NCBI RefSeq assembly: GCF_030848505.1
Contig: NZ_JAVDDU010000006.1
Coordinates: forward strand, 1 to 64,000
Origin: Marinimicrobium hydrolyticum
GTDB taxonomy: Bacteria; Pseudomonadota; Gammaproteobacteria; Pseudomonadales; Cellvibrionaceae
Direction: 5' to 3'
Length of the DNA stretch: 64,000 nucleotides
The number at the start of each line of letters is the position of its first letter. Positions within the stretch are counted from its first letter, which is position 1. The position numbers and the translations under genes were made by a program. The notes below the pieces were generated by a model that was given only the letters and a program-made list of their open reading frames with translations, had not been told where the DNA came from and did not search any database. Below, one piece after another: positions 52,185-60,895 of this stretch.

Positions 52185-52531
52185 AGACTAATCCTCTTTT
52201 GCTCCTGCTCTGCGATAGCGCGTATTGGCTCCAATGCATTACTAGGCTGATCACCTCCAAGCAGCTCTTTGAGCGTCGCTTCATCAGCTCTGATTTGCTG
52301 TTCAATTTGCTGTACTTCTACCGTGTGATCACCTGAATCCTTGACAGCCTGAGCATACGCGTAGCGGATATAATTTTGACGCAAACGCTCAATTGCTGAT
52401 TTCATCAGGGCCGCGCGCAGCTGTCTGGCCACTCCGTCATTTTTGCTTATGCGCTCCCTCATTCGGTGCTCTAATACCAACACTGCTCCTAGCAGTGCCA
52501 GCAGCACGATTATACTGACTTTAAACATCAT
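52181..52531 (-). CDS. Small membrane-anchored helical protein (116 aa)
   Basis: One N-terminal helix (VSIIVLLALLGAVLVLEHRM), then a charged helical tail (IERLRQNYIRYAYAQAV, EVQQIEQQIRADEATLKELL). Starts two bases after the stop of the ADP-ribosyltransferase-like gene. Either of two adjacent ATGs could be used. Unknown function; entry or surface exclusion could be imagined for such a small membrane protein in a transfer region, but there is no direct support. Confidence 0.5.
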   Translation of the reverse strand: MMFKVSIIVLLALLGAVLVLEHRMRERISKNDGVARQLRAALMKSAIERLRQNYIRYAYAQAVKDSGDHTVEVQQIEQQIRADEATLKELLGGDQPSNALEPIRAIAEQEQKRISL

Positions 52532-52533
52532 AC

Positions 52534-53274
52534 TTAGCGTGTAGCCCTCGGGTTCCAGGCGACTTGCCCGTTTGTTTGGTCTGCTCTTTCCCGTTCGCGC
52601 AGGGACTCGGCAATGCCGTCGAAATTAAGCGTATCTAGTGGGGTCGGTGTCGCTGGGCGGGCCTGTTCAGAAACAGACCGGTAAGTATCATTTAGGTCGA
52701 TACTGTTGGGGTCGAAATTACCGCTGTTTTGGGTGGCGCTTTTAACTTGCGCTGGCTCAAAAGCCACATACTCTTTGCATCCGTCGGGATAGGTGGCCAC
52801 TACGCCGTCATAGCCCAAGCTCTGTAGCTCGTTAAGCAGCTCAGGGCCGAAGTGGAGGCTTTCATTGTCTTTAGCGTGATCAAGTAGTTTCCGCCCGTTG
52901 GGTAGCGCAAGTACGGCCTCTATGCCGGGGTGGTCGTGGTCCTCGGTGAATGCACCAGGCGAGTCGTGATCTGCGTCTATTACCCAAGGGTTTTGCAGGT
53001 TCAAATACGCTGCGTACACCTTCTCGCCGTACGCTGTCGCATCCTGTGCTTGATCGACGAAATAAATGCCCGGCCCAAAGGTGCCTTCTTCACTGGGGGT
53101 GAATGCGCTAATCGCGCTATCGGACCCGTGGTAGGCCATGAGAGGCTGGCCGGCGTCATCGACGACTTGGCTATCGCCGAACCAGCTGACGAAGTTCTCC
53201 CATACAGGCTTTTGGTTCGGCGCCACCCGAACACCAAAGTGGTCTTTGGCCCAAGCGGTAGTGGCAATACTCAT
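52534..53274 (-). CDS. ADP-ribosyltransferase-like protein (246 aa)
   Basis: Matches the ART domains of polyvalent/MuF-type proteins. The H-Y-E pattern is present: His in LMAYHGSDSAISAF (about residue 48), Tyr in FGPGIYFVDQAQDA (about 72), and Glu in KEYVAFEPAQVKSA (about 171). A Pro-rich tail follows. Its ATG overlaps the primase stop (ATGA), so the two are made together. Polyvalent ART proteins of conjugative elements are thought to act in recipient cells. Export through the Dot-like channel is inference. Confidence 0.75.
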   Translation of the reverse strand: MSIATTAWAKDHFGVRVAPNQKPVWENFVSWFGDSQVVDDAGQPLMAYHGSDSAISAFTPSEEGTFGPGIYFVDQAQDATAYGEKVYAAYLNLQNPWVIDADHDSPGAFTEDHDHPGIEAVLALPNGRKLLDHAKDNESLHFGPELLNELQSLGYDGVVATYPDGCKEYVAFEPAQVKSATQNSGNFDPNSIDLNDTYRSVSEQARPATPTPLDTLNFDGIAESLRERERADQTNGQVAWNPRATR

Positions 53275-55250
53275 ACTTCGCGTGTAGCTCCCTTTGCCTC
53301 GCTCGGCGCAGGATCGATCTGCTGGCTCTCAGTCATACCGCCCAGGGTGTTGCTCGTCTGTTCGGCCTGCTCACCTATCAAGTCAATATACCGCTCCACA
53401 CGGGCGGCCGTTGTCGGCTCAAGCTCACTGAGTGCTGCAACTAAGTTGTCAGCATTGCCTTTAACGGAGGAGCACCAGCGCTTCATCTGCGCCGAGGCCT
53501 CTTCATTCATATTTGGCGCCACTAACTTTAAGTTATCTTTGATCACAGTCATGTGATAACTGGCTAGTTGACATTGTGTTTCAAACGCCGGGGTGTCTCG
53601 AAAGTACCGACTCAACAACGCCTGGGCCATCATCTTATGCTCACCCGAACTGTTCCTGGCTGAATTCATAACTTGCTTTAGATTTAAGCCTTGCGTGACG
53701 GGGGTTTCCAGCATTAGTGTCCGCGCTACTTCGCGCATCCTTACCCCAAGCTCTCTTTGCACATCCAGCCCCTTCAGGTCCGGAGTGCTCTGCGCTCGGT
53801 GCGGCCCCAGCTCGGGCATGGACCAGTTAACGCGCACATCCGCCTTCCCTACTCCGATTTTGTTGGCGATAAACTCTCTCACCTCCTGCTCAAGTGCTGG
53901 TAGGTCTACGCCGTGGCAATGCCCTTCTTGCATCTCAAAACTAAACGGCATGTATTCGGTGGGTTTGATGGCGGTGACGCTCTCCAAGCGCTTGAGTACG
54001 TGTGACTTAGTAACGCTTGGGGGCATCTGATCGAGCATTACCTTGGCATTACTGAACATCTGTCCCCTGCCCTCGCTGGTATCCAACGACACCACTCCAT
54101 CTTGGGCGGTTCTCAAAATCAGATCACTTGCTGGGATTGTCGATAGCTTGAGGTGCTGCGTGTAGGCCTCCACCCCCTGCTCTCGAATCATTGAGTCGGG
54201 ATCGGCGCCCTCGGGTAACAACACGAAGCTCGCCCGGCGTTTGTCATCCAACAACGGCAGGACGGCGTGAAGCGCTCGAACGGCGGCGGTTCTACCGGCC
54301 TTGTCTCCATCGAAGCAGAAAACCAGATTCTCCGTGCGCTTGAAGAGCCGCTTCGCCAGATCCACGTTAATCGCCACCCCCATGGTCGCAACGTGGTTCG
54401 TCAGGCCGTTCTGGTGGGAAGTCACCACATCCATGTATCCCTCAGTGACAACCAGCTGAGAGGGGCTTCTGTCGGCCTGCAATGCCTCATAAAGGCCGTA
54501 GGCCACAGCCGACTTTTTAAAAACGCTGGTTTCCGGCCCATTGATGTACTTTGGGGGTGCTTTGGCTCCCTCTGCAGGCCCATCCTCCAGGCGCCGGCGC
54601 GCGAACGACACGGTGCGACCGCGTTCGTCTCGTATCGGAAATATCAGGGCATCACGAAACCGGTCGTAGAACCGGCCTTTCTCTTCGCTAGTCTTGGGTT
54701 TGTAGATCGCCAACCCACTATCGACCAAGGCTTTAAAGTGTTTGTCAGAGCCAATGTGGTCTATGACTCCTCGCCAGCCCTTCCCCGCCGCCCCCAAGCC
54801 GAATCGGTTGACGGTCTCAGCGGTGACTCCCCGTTGGAGCAACAGCGCCTGGACATCCGTGTGGCCGGTAAGCTGAGTTTGGAAATATTCTTCGGCCTGT
54901 GACAAGGTATCGTATAGGCCGGTCGACGAATCCTGGGACTTGCTGCGTCCGTTTTCATTCTCTAGTGGAATGCCCGCCTTTTCGGCCAGCATCGCCACGG
55001 CCTCTGGAAATTCCACGTTGTGCTGTTGCATTGTGAATTTAAAGATATCCCCCCCGTCTCCGCAGGCGCCATGGCAGAAATACAGCTGTTTGCTGGCATC
55101 AATGGAGAACGATGGGGTTTTTTCTTCATGGAAGGGGCAGCACGCGAAGTGGTTCTTACCCTGCTTTTTCAGATCCACAACCAGCCCAATTTCGTCGACA
55201 ATATCTACGGCATTGCGTACTCGTTGGATAAAGTCATCTGAAAAGGCCAT
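53271..55250 (-). CDS. dnaG: DnaG-type primase (659 aa)
   Basis: N-terminal CHC2 zinc finger (ACCPFHEEKTPSF, then YFCHGACGDGGDIFKF), the primase catalytic core with DRFRDALIFPIRDERGRTVS, and Toprim motifs (VTEGYMDVVTSHQNG and FCFDGDKAGRTAAVRAL). The C-terminal 230 residues do not look like the standard helicase-binding domain and may be plasmid-specific. It probably primes complementary-strand synthesis after transfer, comparable in role to IncI Sog. The ribosome-binding site is weak. Confidence 0.9.
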   Translation of the reverse strand: MAFSDDFIQRVRNAVDIVDEIGLVVDLKKQGKNHFACCPFHEEKTPSFSIDASKQLYFCHGACGDGGDIFKFTMQQHNVEFPEAVAMLAEKAGIPLENENGRSKSQDSSTGLYDTLSQAEEYFQTQLTGHTDVQALLLQRGVTAETVNRFGLGAAGKGWRGVIDHIGSDKHFKALVDSGLAIYKPKTSEEKGRFYDRFRDALIFPIRDERGRTVSFARRRLEDGPAEGAKAPPKYINGPETSVFKKSAVAYGLYEALQADRSPSQLVVTEGYMDVVTSHQNGLTNHVATMGVAINVDLAKRLFKRTENLVFCFDGDKAGRTAAVRALHAVLPLLDDKRRASFVLLPEGADPDSMIREQGVEAYTQHLKLSTIPASDLILRTAQDGVVSLDTSEGRGQMFSNAKVMLDQMPPSVTKSHVLKRLESVTAIKPTEYMPFSFEMQEGHCHGVDLPALEQEVREFIANKIGVGKADVRVNWSMPELGPHRAQSTPDLKGLDVQRELGVRMREVARTLMLETPVTQGLNLKQVMNSARNSSGEHKMMAQALLSRYFRDTPAFETQCQLASYHMTVIKDNLKLVAPNMNEEASAQMKRWCSSVKGNADNLVAALSELEPTTAARVERYIDLIGEQAEQTSNTLGGMTESQQIDPAPSEAKGATREV

Positions 55251-55273
55251 CTGTCAAATTCCGAGCTTATGGT

Positions 55274-55296
55274 TTAGGATGATAGTATCATTGTAA
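55274..55296. promoter_or_regulatory. Shared backbone operator, primase/rdgC copy
   Basis: Best palindrome of the four: arms TTAGGATGATA and TATCATTGTAA around a central G, with 9 of 11 positions symmetrical. Lies in the 74-bp divergent space between primase (minus) and rdgC (plus). GATAGT and TATCAT can serve as -10 elements for rdgC. Confidence 0.62.
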
Positions 55297-55324
55297 CTAT
55301 ACCATTACGCTGTAAGTTATTGCC

Positions 55325-56266
55325 ATGCTTAAATCATCCTCTGGAATTAGAAAAGCCACTGTCATCCCAGTGCCCAACCCTATTGATACCCGCAAACTCA
55401 TGGACGCGGCCGAGAAGCTGCGCTTTCGGGACTGTAAGGTCTCTGAGGGGGAAAGCTGGGGGTTCATCACGCCGGATTACACCGACAACTGGCCCCTGGT
55501 GCCTATGATCCAGCACTCGTTACTGTTTACATTGCGTCGGGATCGCCGGGTACCGAACAAGCGGAGGTTGTCGCGCGAATGGAACGAGGCGATCCGGGAG
55601 AAAGAGAAGGCGGAGGATCGCAAGCTGACCAAAGAGGAGCGGGCCGAACTGCGAAAGACGTGCGAAACCAAGCTGATCGCCCAGACGCCTCCCCAAGAAT
55701 CTGAATTCCAGGCCATCTACGATGGCGAGCGTCGACTTTTGGTTGTTTTGGAGTCCACCGGCTCCCGTGTGCAGTTTGTTGTGGAGAAGTTCAACCGCCT
55801 GATAGATCCGCAAGGTGTGAGCGTTGAGTGGGAGGCGAGTAGACAAGAAGCTATCTTGGAGGGCACCCTGACCGCCTGGGCGTATCGGCCCGAACTCATT
55901 CCAGAGGATTTACGTTTTACCCTGGGCACCGACTATCGGCTTACCTCGGCCGACTCCACGGCGGTACTGGCCAACCACTCTCCGGGTGAAGAGATCAATA
56001 TTCACCTGATGAATCAGAAGCTTGTCGAGAAAGTGGAGCTTTACTGGGGTGAGACCGTTTCGTTCTGTTTGAGCGCGAAGAAAGTTATCAGCCAGATTGA
56101 CTTCAAATCGTATTGTTCGGAAAGCATAAAAAGCGTGCGAGAAAATGAGAACATCGATGATATCCGGGTCTATCAGGAGGGCTTATTTCTGGTGTTCTAT
56201 GACGCGTTTCTTGAGTTGTGGGATGCGGTTTGCAAAATCCCTGAAACGCCTTCAGGCGGGCTTTAA
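55325..56266 (+). CDS. rdgC: RdgC-like recombination-associated protein (313 aa)
   Basis: Length and pattern fit RdgC (about 300 aa), a ring-shaped DNA-binding protein that restrains RecA. Recognisable parts: LRFRDCKVSEGESWGFITP near the start; then REWNEAIREKEKAEDRKLTK and EERAELRKTCETKLIAQ, corresponding to the charged helix before the central domain; then VELYWGETVSFCLSAKKVIS near the end. Plasmid RdgC can modulate recombination and stabilise transferred DNA. Divergent from primase. Confidence 0.75.
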   Translation: MLKSSSGIRKATVIPVPNPIDTRKLMDAAEKLRFRDCKVSEGESWGFITPDYTDNWPLVPMIQHSLLFTLRRDRRVPNKRRLSREWNEAIREKEKAEDRKLTKEERAELRKTCETKLIAQTPPQESEFQAIYDGERRLLVVLESTGSRVQFVVEKFNRLIDPQGVSVEWEASRQEAILEGTLTAWAYRPELIPEDLRFTLGTDYRLTSADSTAVLANHSPGEEINIHLMNQKLVEKVELYWGETVSFCLSAKKVISQIDFKSYCSESIKSVRENENIDDIRVYQEGLFLVFYDAFLELWDAVCKIPETPSGGL

Positions 56267-56337
56267 TTAACCCTCCCGCTCAATCGGCTGCGTCCCCAAG
56301 TTTCCCGTCTGGTGACGCACCGAACTGACGGATTCAG

Positions 56338-56748
56338 CTACGCCGATTCCTGGCCATACATATCGATCAATTGCTGCTGGGCGAGTGCAGCCCGGATGAT
56401 ACCCGATTTAATCCCCTTCCCTGCCAGCCGTGTCCGAGCGGATTCTACCCGCTTGATGGCCACCTCCAGGTGCTCATTGGTTTCGTCTCGGATCTCAATC
56501 ACGCACGGAGCGAGCAGACGGCTGCGGGTCCGGTACTCCACCCCCAACTCCACAGAGTCTAGCCACGGCTGCCCATCCTCCGATGGGCTATGGTAGCCGG
56601 CCATCGACCAGTCTTCATCCACGTAGCATTCCCAGGAAAGAAACTTCGTCAGCGCCTCTTCGATCAGCCTTGAGCGCTCTTGCAGCGGCTTATCAGCGAT
56701 CGCCTTTTGGTTTGCCAACAGCTTTACGCTGGTTCTTGTCTTACCCAC
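56338..56748 (-). CDS. Hypothetical protein behind parB (136 aa)
   Basis: Starts at a GTG two bases after the parB stop with AGGAGAT ahead (inside parB), so it is coupled to parB. N terminus basic (GKTRTSVKLLANQKAIADKP), C terminus a long charged helix (HLEVAIKRVESARTRLAGKG). No family recognised. Third gene of a likely parA-parB-orf operon; a partition accessory is a reasonable guess. Confidence 0.55.
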   Translation of the reverse strand: MGKTRTSVKLLANQKAIADKPLQERSRLIEEALTKFLSWECYVDEDWSMAGYHSPSEDGQPWLDSVELGVEYRTRSRLLAPCVIEIRDETNEHLEVAIKRVESARTRLAGKGIKSGIIRAALAQQQLIDMYGQESA

Positions 56749-56749
56749 G

Positions 56750-57997
56750 TTACATCTCCTGCGATAATTGCGCCAAGAGGCTGGCCAGTCTCTCGGCCTC
56801 ACTATTCCCGACGGCGTGTTGAGTGATGCCCGGCTGCGCTTTTTCAAGCAGCTCGAACAACTTCCCTATGGCCACACCATGACTGGCTTCACTGAGCTTG
56901 AGTTCGGTTATCCGTGGCGCCTTGGGGGTGCTCGCAGCGCGCCCCTCATCTGTGGGCACTTGAGGACGTGCCGAGGGCTTAGCGCCCTGCTCCGGCGGAA
57001 AGTGCTCACTACCGGGTTCGTCGGGTTCGGTAGTGATGGTTTTAGTGGCTGGTGGCGCGTCAAAGTGTGTCAGTGACACACTTTGGTCGTCTGCGGGCGC
57101 TTGCGGTGCCACCGGAGCCTCTGCAGGCTTTTTGCTGCCCATGTACTTGGATCGAAAAGCGGTTGGACCTGATTTGGCCAACTCTCGGATCAGCGTATCC
57201 CACTGCTCTTGCGGCGCCTTAAAGACAACGCTAAGGGCCACGACATCTTCGATCTGCGCGGTATGGATAGCCAGTAACCGCTCCTGATCATCCGCCGCTC
57301 CCGCTTTGACCATATCCACCAAGCGCGATAGGCGCGTTCTCTCCAGGCCCGTTGCGCGGGCGAGTTTCGCCTTATTGATTGATTCGCCACGAGCGGTCAA
57401 CATATTAACCACCAGCCTGACTTCCATTAGCTCTTCGGCCAGAGTGTTATTCACCCTGGAGGTATTTTCAGTGATTCGGCCGATGGTCCGATACAGGTCA
57501 TCGTCTGCCTGGTTCGATTTATCCAGGATCACATCTATCTCACTGATGCCAGTGATTGGCTCAGCCAGGCAATACGCGATGTACCGCCGGTGCCCCGTCT
57601 TAGTTTCATGAACCCCTTGGGCATCGACTGGGAGTACTTTGGGTGGCGAATCGGCGTAGCCGCCGTTGGGGATGTACGTGTTCGCCAGGTTAGCGCAGGT
57701 CTCGTATAAGCTGCGCGCCGCCGGGCTTAGCGTTATGCCCAGATCGGCATAGCTTGGGACCGTCTCAGCGCCCTGCTCTTTAATCTTTTGGGTGATCTTA
57801 GGCAGCGCGTTTACCAGCTCACCTTGGCCGAGACGACCATTGTCAGGGTCTGGCCGGATCTTTGAGAGCTTCGCGGTTACGATGGTGTCCCGATGAACCG
57901 TAGAGCTTAGCACCTGTTCCAGGTTGCTAAACATGCTATCCGATTCACGGTCTCGCGCCTCTAGCATTTGCTTTCTCGACGGCTTAGCGTTACCCAT
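56750..57997 (-). CDS. parB: ParB-family partition protein (415 aa)
   Basis: The N-terminal ParB/Srx-like region has a degenerate box (KTGHRRYIAYCLAEPITGIS, about residue 130); the HTH domain contains INKAKLARATGLERTRLSRL (about 207-226). A long disordered Pro-rich linker and a short C-terminal helix follow. It would bind parS and load onto DNA. One 23-bp palindrome of the 57-61 kb family lies inside its own coding sequence (57062-57084). Forms an operon with parA. Confidence 0.82.
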   Translation of the reverse strand: MGNAKPSRKQMLEARDRESDSMFSNLEQVLSSTVHRDTIVTAKLSKIRPDPDNGRLGQGELVNALPKITQKIKEQGAETVPSYADLGITLSPAARSLYETCANLANTYIPNGGYADSPPKVLPVDAQGVHETKTGHRRYIAYCLAEPITGISEIDVILDKSNQADDDLYRTIGRITENTSRVNNTLAEELMEVRLVVNMLTARGESINKAKLARATGLERTRLSRLVDMVKAGAADDQERLLAIHTAQIEDVVALSVVFKAPQEQWDTLIRELAKSGPTAFRSKYMGSKKPAEAPVAPQAPADDQSVSLTHFDAPPATKTITTEPDEPGSEHFPPEQGAKPSARPQVPTDEGRAASTPKAPRITELKLSEASHGVAIGKLFELLEKAQPGITQHAVGNSEAERLASLLAQLSQEM

Positions 57998-58044
57998 GTT
58001 TTGTCTCCTTTTTCCTGAAAGTGTGGCAGTGACACACTTTTTTA

Positions 58045-58869
58045 TTATTTGAGCCCCAGCTCAACCAGCATGCGCTCACCCAGTTGTTTCCATTCCTTCC
58101 GAGCTTCCGGGTAGGCTTTGGGCACCTCATACGGGTAATCCTTGGCAACCATGTCCACTTCTTGGTAGCTCGGGCGGCGCTTGACCACGATATCGAGCGC
58201 CAAGCGGCCCAGGTTCTTGTTCAGCCGTTTCAGATTATCCTTATTAATTCGCATGCGCGAATCGTAGATGGTGGGGAGGACACCGATAATTTTAGCCACT
58301 TCCTCCGAGCGCAAGGGTTCATTAACCGCATGAATGAACTGTAGCACCCCCATTAGGCCTTCAAACGGCTTCTTTTCCATGGTGCAGGGCACCAGTATGT
58401 GGGTGGCGAGCGTGATGGCCGCTTCAGAGTAAAGATTCTTCGCAGGCGGGGTATCGATAATCACCAAATCAAACGCCTTGCGGAATTCGGGATCCAAAAA
58501 GGCTTTCTTGGCCATTTCAATGGCGTTTGGCTTGTAATCCATCTGGAACATGCTGCCGGAGGCCGGCAGTACAAATAAGTTTGGCGTCGCTGTGGGATAG
58601 GGGAGCCACGGATCGTTGGTAAATAACGCCCGGGAAATGTGTACCCCGCCCTCAGGGTGCTCTGGGGGGACCGTGGAGATTCGCCCATCGGGCGACTGCC
58701 CCATCGTCAGAAAGGTCGCGCTGGCGTTACATTGTGGATCCAATTCGACAATGAGCGTCTTCTTGCCCGCCTGGGCCGCGTAGGCCCCGACCTGGATGGC
58801 TGTGGTTGTCTTTGCGACACCGCCTTTTTGATTCGTGACGGCTAAAACCGTCAAGGGGATTTGGGCCAT
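58045..58869 (-). CDS. parA: ParA-family partition ATPase (274 aa)
   Basis: Deviant Walker A NQKGGVAKTTTA at residues about 12-23, switch I/II region LVIIDTPPAKNL (about 135-147) and EKKPFEGLMGVLQFI. The length is of the small type Ib/ParA-Soj class without an N-terminal HTH, so transcriptional control probably rests with another protein. A palindrome of the centromere family fills the 47-bp gap to parB. The shared backbone operator lies 17-39 bp upstream. Confidence 0.9.
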   Translation of the reverse strand: MAQIPLTVLAVTNQKGGVAKTTTAIQVGAYAAQAGKKTLIVELDPQCNASATFLTMGQSPDGRISTVPPEHPEGGVHISRALFTNDPWLPYPTATPNLFVLPASGSMFQMDYKPNAIEMAKKAFLDPEFRKAFDLVIIDTPPAKNLYSEAAITLATHILVPCTMEKKPFEGLMGVLQFIHAVNEPLRSEEVAKIIGVLPTIYDSRMRINKDNLKRLNKNLGRLALDIVVKRRPSYQEVDMVAKDYPYEVPKAYPEARKEWKQLGERMLVELGLK

Positions 58870-58885
58870 AGTCTTCGTCCTACTG

Positions 58886-58908
58886 TTAATATTGTTGTAT
58901 CATCCTAA
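58886..58908 (-). promoter_or_regulatory. Shared backbone operator, parA copy
   Basis: On the minus strand the arm is TTAGGATGATA, identical over 11 bases to the primase copy; the second half (CAACAATATTAA) is less symmetrical. Lies between parA (minus) and the gene at 58983 (plus). Confidence 0.5.
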
Positions 58909-58931
58909 CACTTTGGTTACTACTCGTAATA

Positions 58932-58958
58932 TGTTTTGCGTTATATATTACACAAAAC
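58932..58958. promoter_or_regulatory. AT-rich inverted repeat before the 58983 gene
   Basis: GTTTTGCG and CACAAAAC form an imperfect inverted repeat around TTATATATTA. The centre could be the -10 region of the rightward gene, with the repeat as its operator. Confidence 0.4.
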
Positions 58959-58982
58959 GTATGTCATGCAAAAGGTCTTTTT

Positions 58983-59423
58983 ATGGATGTATCTCGAATC
59001 GCCCATGGCGTCTACCTGGCCGTACACCCCACCACTATGAATGAGCGGCTTTTAGGGGGTAAATTGTCCACGGTTTATGCCACCATGAAGGAGGAAGGGA
59101 TATCGGAGTATCGCCTGTTTTATCTGGTTGAGACTGAGGCAGGTTCCCCTGAGTGGGAGCCAGTAGATCTGAAGCACCACCGTCACTATCATGGTGAGCA
59201 ACGCAAGAGGATCTTGCATTGGTTCCATGTCTGCAATGCCCAACTATCACTCAATGGCATGCACTTCATGGCGAAAGTGCTCGGTGTTAACCCCAACCGC
59301 CTTCGGAACGCATTACGCCCCCCCGACACCGCGCACTATCAGCCATTCTCCTCAGAAGCCATGGTGTATCTGAAATACAGGTTTGATCAATCGTCAAAGA
59401 ATCGCTCGTCCTCTGCCGCCTAG
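58983..59423 (+). CDS. Hypothetical protein divergent from parA (146 aa)
   Basis: Soluble, His-rich middle (DLKHHRHYHGEQRKRILHWF), no recognised domain. RILHWFHVCNAQLSLNGMHF and MAKVLGVNPNRLRNALRPPD could be a small HTH, since the second reads like a recognition helix. Ribosome-binding site AAAGG. Between two operator-like sites and the palindrome array, so it may be the regulator that binds one of them; that is inference. Confidence 0.5.
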   Translation: MDVSRIAHGVYLAVHPTTMNERLLGGKLSTVYATMKEEGISEYRLFYLVETEAGSPEWEPVDLKHHRHYHGEQRKRILHWFHVCNAQLSLNGMHFMAKVLGVNPNRLRNALRPPDTAHYQPFSSEAMVYLKYRFDQSSKNRSSSAA

Positions 59424-59799
59424 GGAAAAGTGTGTCACTGACACGCTTTCCTTCCAAGTGGACGGGTTGGCAATGAGGCACTTTTGTTGGTGACTTTCAT
59501 TTAGCGACTAGCCGCACGCTGTGTTCCCAACCACCTTTGGCGCAACCTACTCCCGGATTCCTAGACCCATATGCGAGGCCGAAGTGTGTCACTGACACAC
59601 TCTTGGGTGGGGTTATGGGATCATCGCCGTGAACAGTTGAGCTATGGTGTGCCATTCAACTGCGGAATAGGGTGGTGGGGTGGTGGTCTTGTGTGGAGTG
59701 AAAGTGTGTCACTGACACGCTTTTGGTGAGGGTTGGTCCGAAGAGGCCGCTACCTACTAATTCGTTTCGAGTAGGACTAAAGCGTGTCAGTGACACACT
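59424..59799. other. Gene-free stretch with four palindromes
   Basis: 376 bp between convergent genes. Contains four 23-bp palindromes at 59427, 59581, 59701 and 59779, spaced 154, 120 and 78 bp. The last touches the stop codon of the ParB-like gene. No credible reading frame. A likely part of the centromere. Confidence 0.6.
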
Positions 59800-60843
59800 T
59801 TAGTCACCCTCTTGCAGGTGGTTTCGTGTTAAATGGTCAAACTCCTCCAGCGACTCAAAACTCAATGTGAATCGTCCTTTCACTTGCGCTCTGGAGGTAA
59901 ATCCACGCCGGACCTGAGAAAGAGCGTCGATCATCCCTTGTCGATCAAAGAAATGGCAGCTGAGTTCGCCCTTATGCTCCCCCTCGGCGGAAGGCTGGAT
60001 GTCAATCGGGTACCCTACTCTCTCACTCAAATCATTTTCGAGCCTTTTCACATCCACCGACTTCTGTGCTCGGGGGTGAATTTCCACCGGATACCCTACT
60101 TGCTCGCTCACGACGCTTTCGAGCCTTTCAATGTCCATCGACTTGTGTATTTCGCCAGGGGCGGCTCCGCCTCCTTTTCCGCCCGGCTTGGGGCGCGCTC
60201 CAAAGTTATTGAGAAAGGCCAGCCGCATAATGGCTTTGTTATCCAGCCCCTTTTCTTTGGCGGCTGCTACCAATTCCTGCTGTCGGGACATCGCCAGGGT
60301 TATCAGCTCTCTGCAATCACTGTAGGTCAAGCGCTCCCGCTCAGCCATGGCAAAGAATTCAGGGTGCAGCTTGTGGAGGATATTCACGTAACGGGAAACC
60401 GTTGTTCTACCCAAAAGCGTGTCACTGCCACACTTTTCGTTGGATAGCCCATAGCTTTTTTTCGCCCTCACAAGCGCTGATGCAACTGAGGTCCATGGAA
60501 GCCCCAGGACTTCGGCCTGCTTGACGATTCCCCAGTGCAGACGGTTATGAATCGTATCATCGACAAGAATCGCTGGTACCGCGGCTAGCCCAGCCTCCTT
60601 ATGGGTTAATACAATATCCCAACCATAGACCACCTCGAAGCCGCCCTTATCTTTGGGTCTCATGACCATTGGGCGTTCCAAAAGTCGACCTACGCTTTGG
60701 AGTTCGGAGAGCGTTTGTAGTCGCTCTGCGGTAGAGTAGGGCACCACCACGTCTTCACTTAACCAGCACGCCGCAACAGCGACCTCGACCGCCTCCCCGT
60801 TGTGCTTCTTTGTGCCCTTGGCACGCTTACGCATCGGTTTCAC
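59800..60843 (-). CDS. Second ParB-like DNA-binding protein (347 aa)
   Basis: A ParB/Srx-like N-terminal domain (RLLERPMVMRPKDKGGFEVV, then TIHNRLHWGIVKQAEVLGLP), an HTH-containing middle (TTVSRYVNILHKLHPEFFAM), and a C-terminal region with two 27-residue copies of a ParB-type dimerisation motif (IERLESVVSEQVGYPVEI, then VKRLENDLSERVGYPIDI) followed by GELSCHFFDRQGMIDAL. No ParA partner is adjacent. It is flanked by, and contains, the 23-bp palindromes, so it is the strongest candidate to bind them. Autoregulation is likely. Confidence 0.72.
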   Translation of the reverse strand: MKPMRKRAKGTKKHNGEAVEVAVAACWLSEDVVVPYSTAERLQTLSELQSVGRLLERPMVMRPKDKGGFEVVYGWDIVLTHKEAGLAAVPAILVDDTIHNRLHWGIVKQAEVLGLPWTSVASALVRAKKSYGLSNEKCGSDTLLGRTTVSRYVNILHKLHPEFFAMAERERLTYSDCRELITLAMSRQQELVAAAKEKGLDNKAIMRLAFLNNFGARPKPGGKGGGAAPGEIHKSMDIERLESVVSEQVGYPVEIHPRAQKSVDVKRLENDLSERVGYPIDIQPSAEGEHKGELSCHFFDRQGMIDALSQVRRGFTSRAQVKGRFTLSFESLEEFDHLTRNHLQEGD

Positions 60844-60895
60844 CTCTATATGTAGAGTCGAACAGCTATATGTATGCCATAATGGCGTTTCATTT
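60844..60895 (-). promoter_or_regulatory. Promoter region of the ParB-like gene
   Basis: The 52 bp upstream of the ATG contain CTATATGTA twice (about 60847 and 60868). CTCTACATATAGAG (read on the minus strand) is a palindrome next to AGGTG, the ribosome-binding site. Likely holds the -10 and an operator. Confidence 0.4.
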
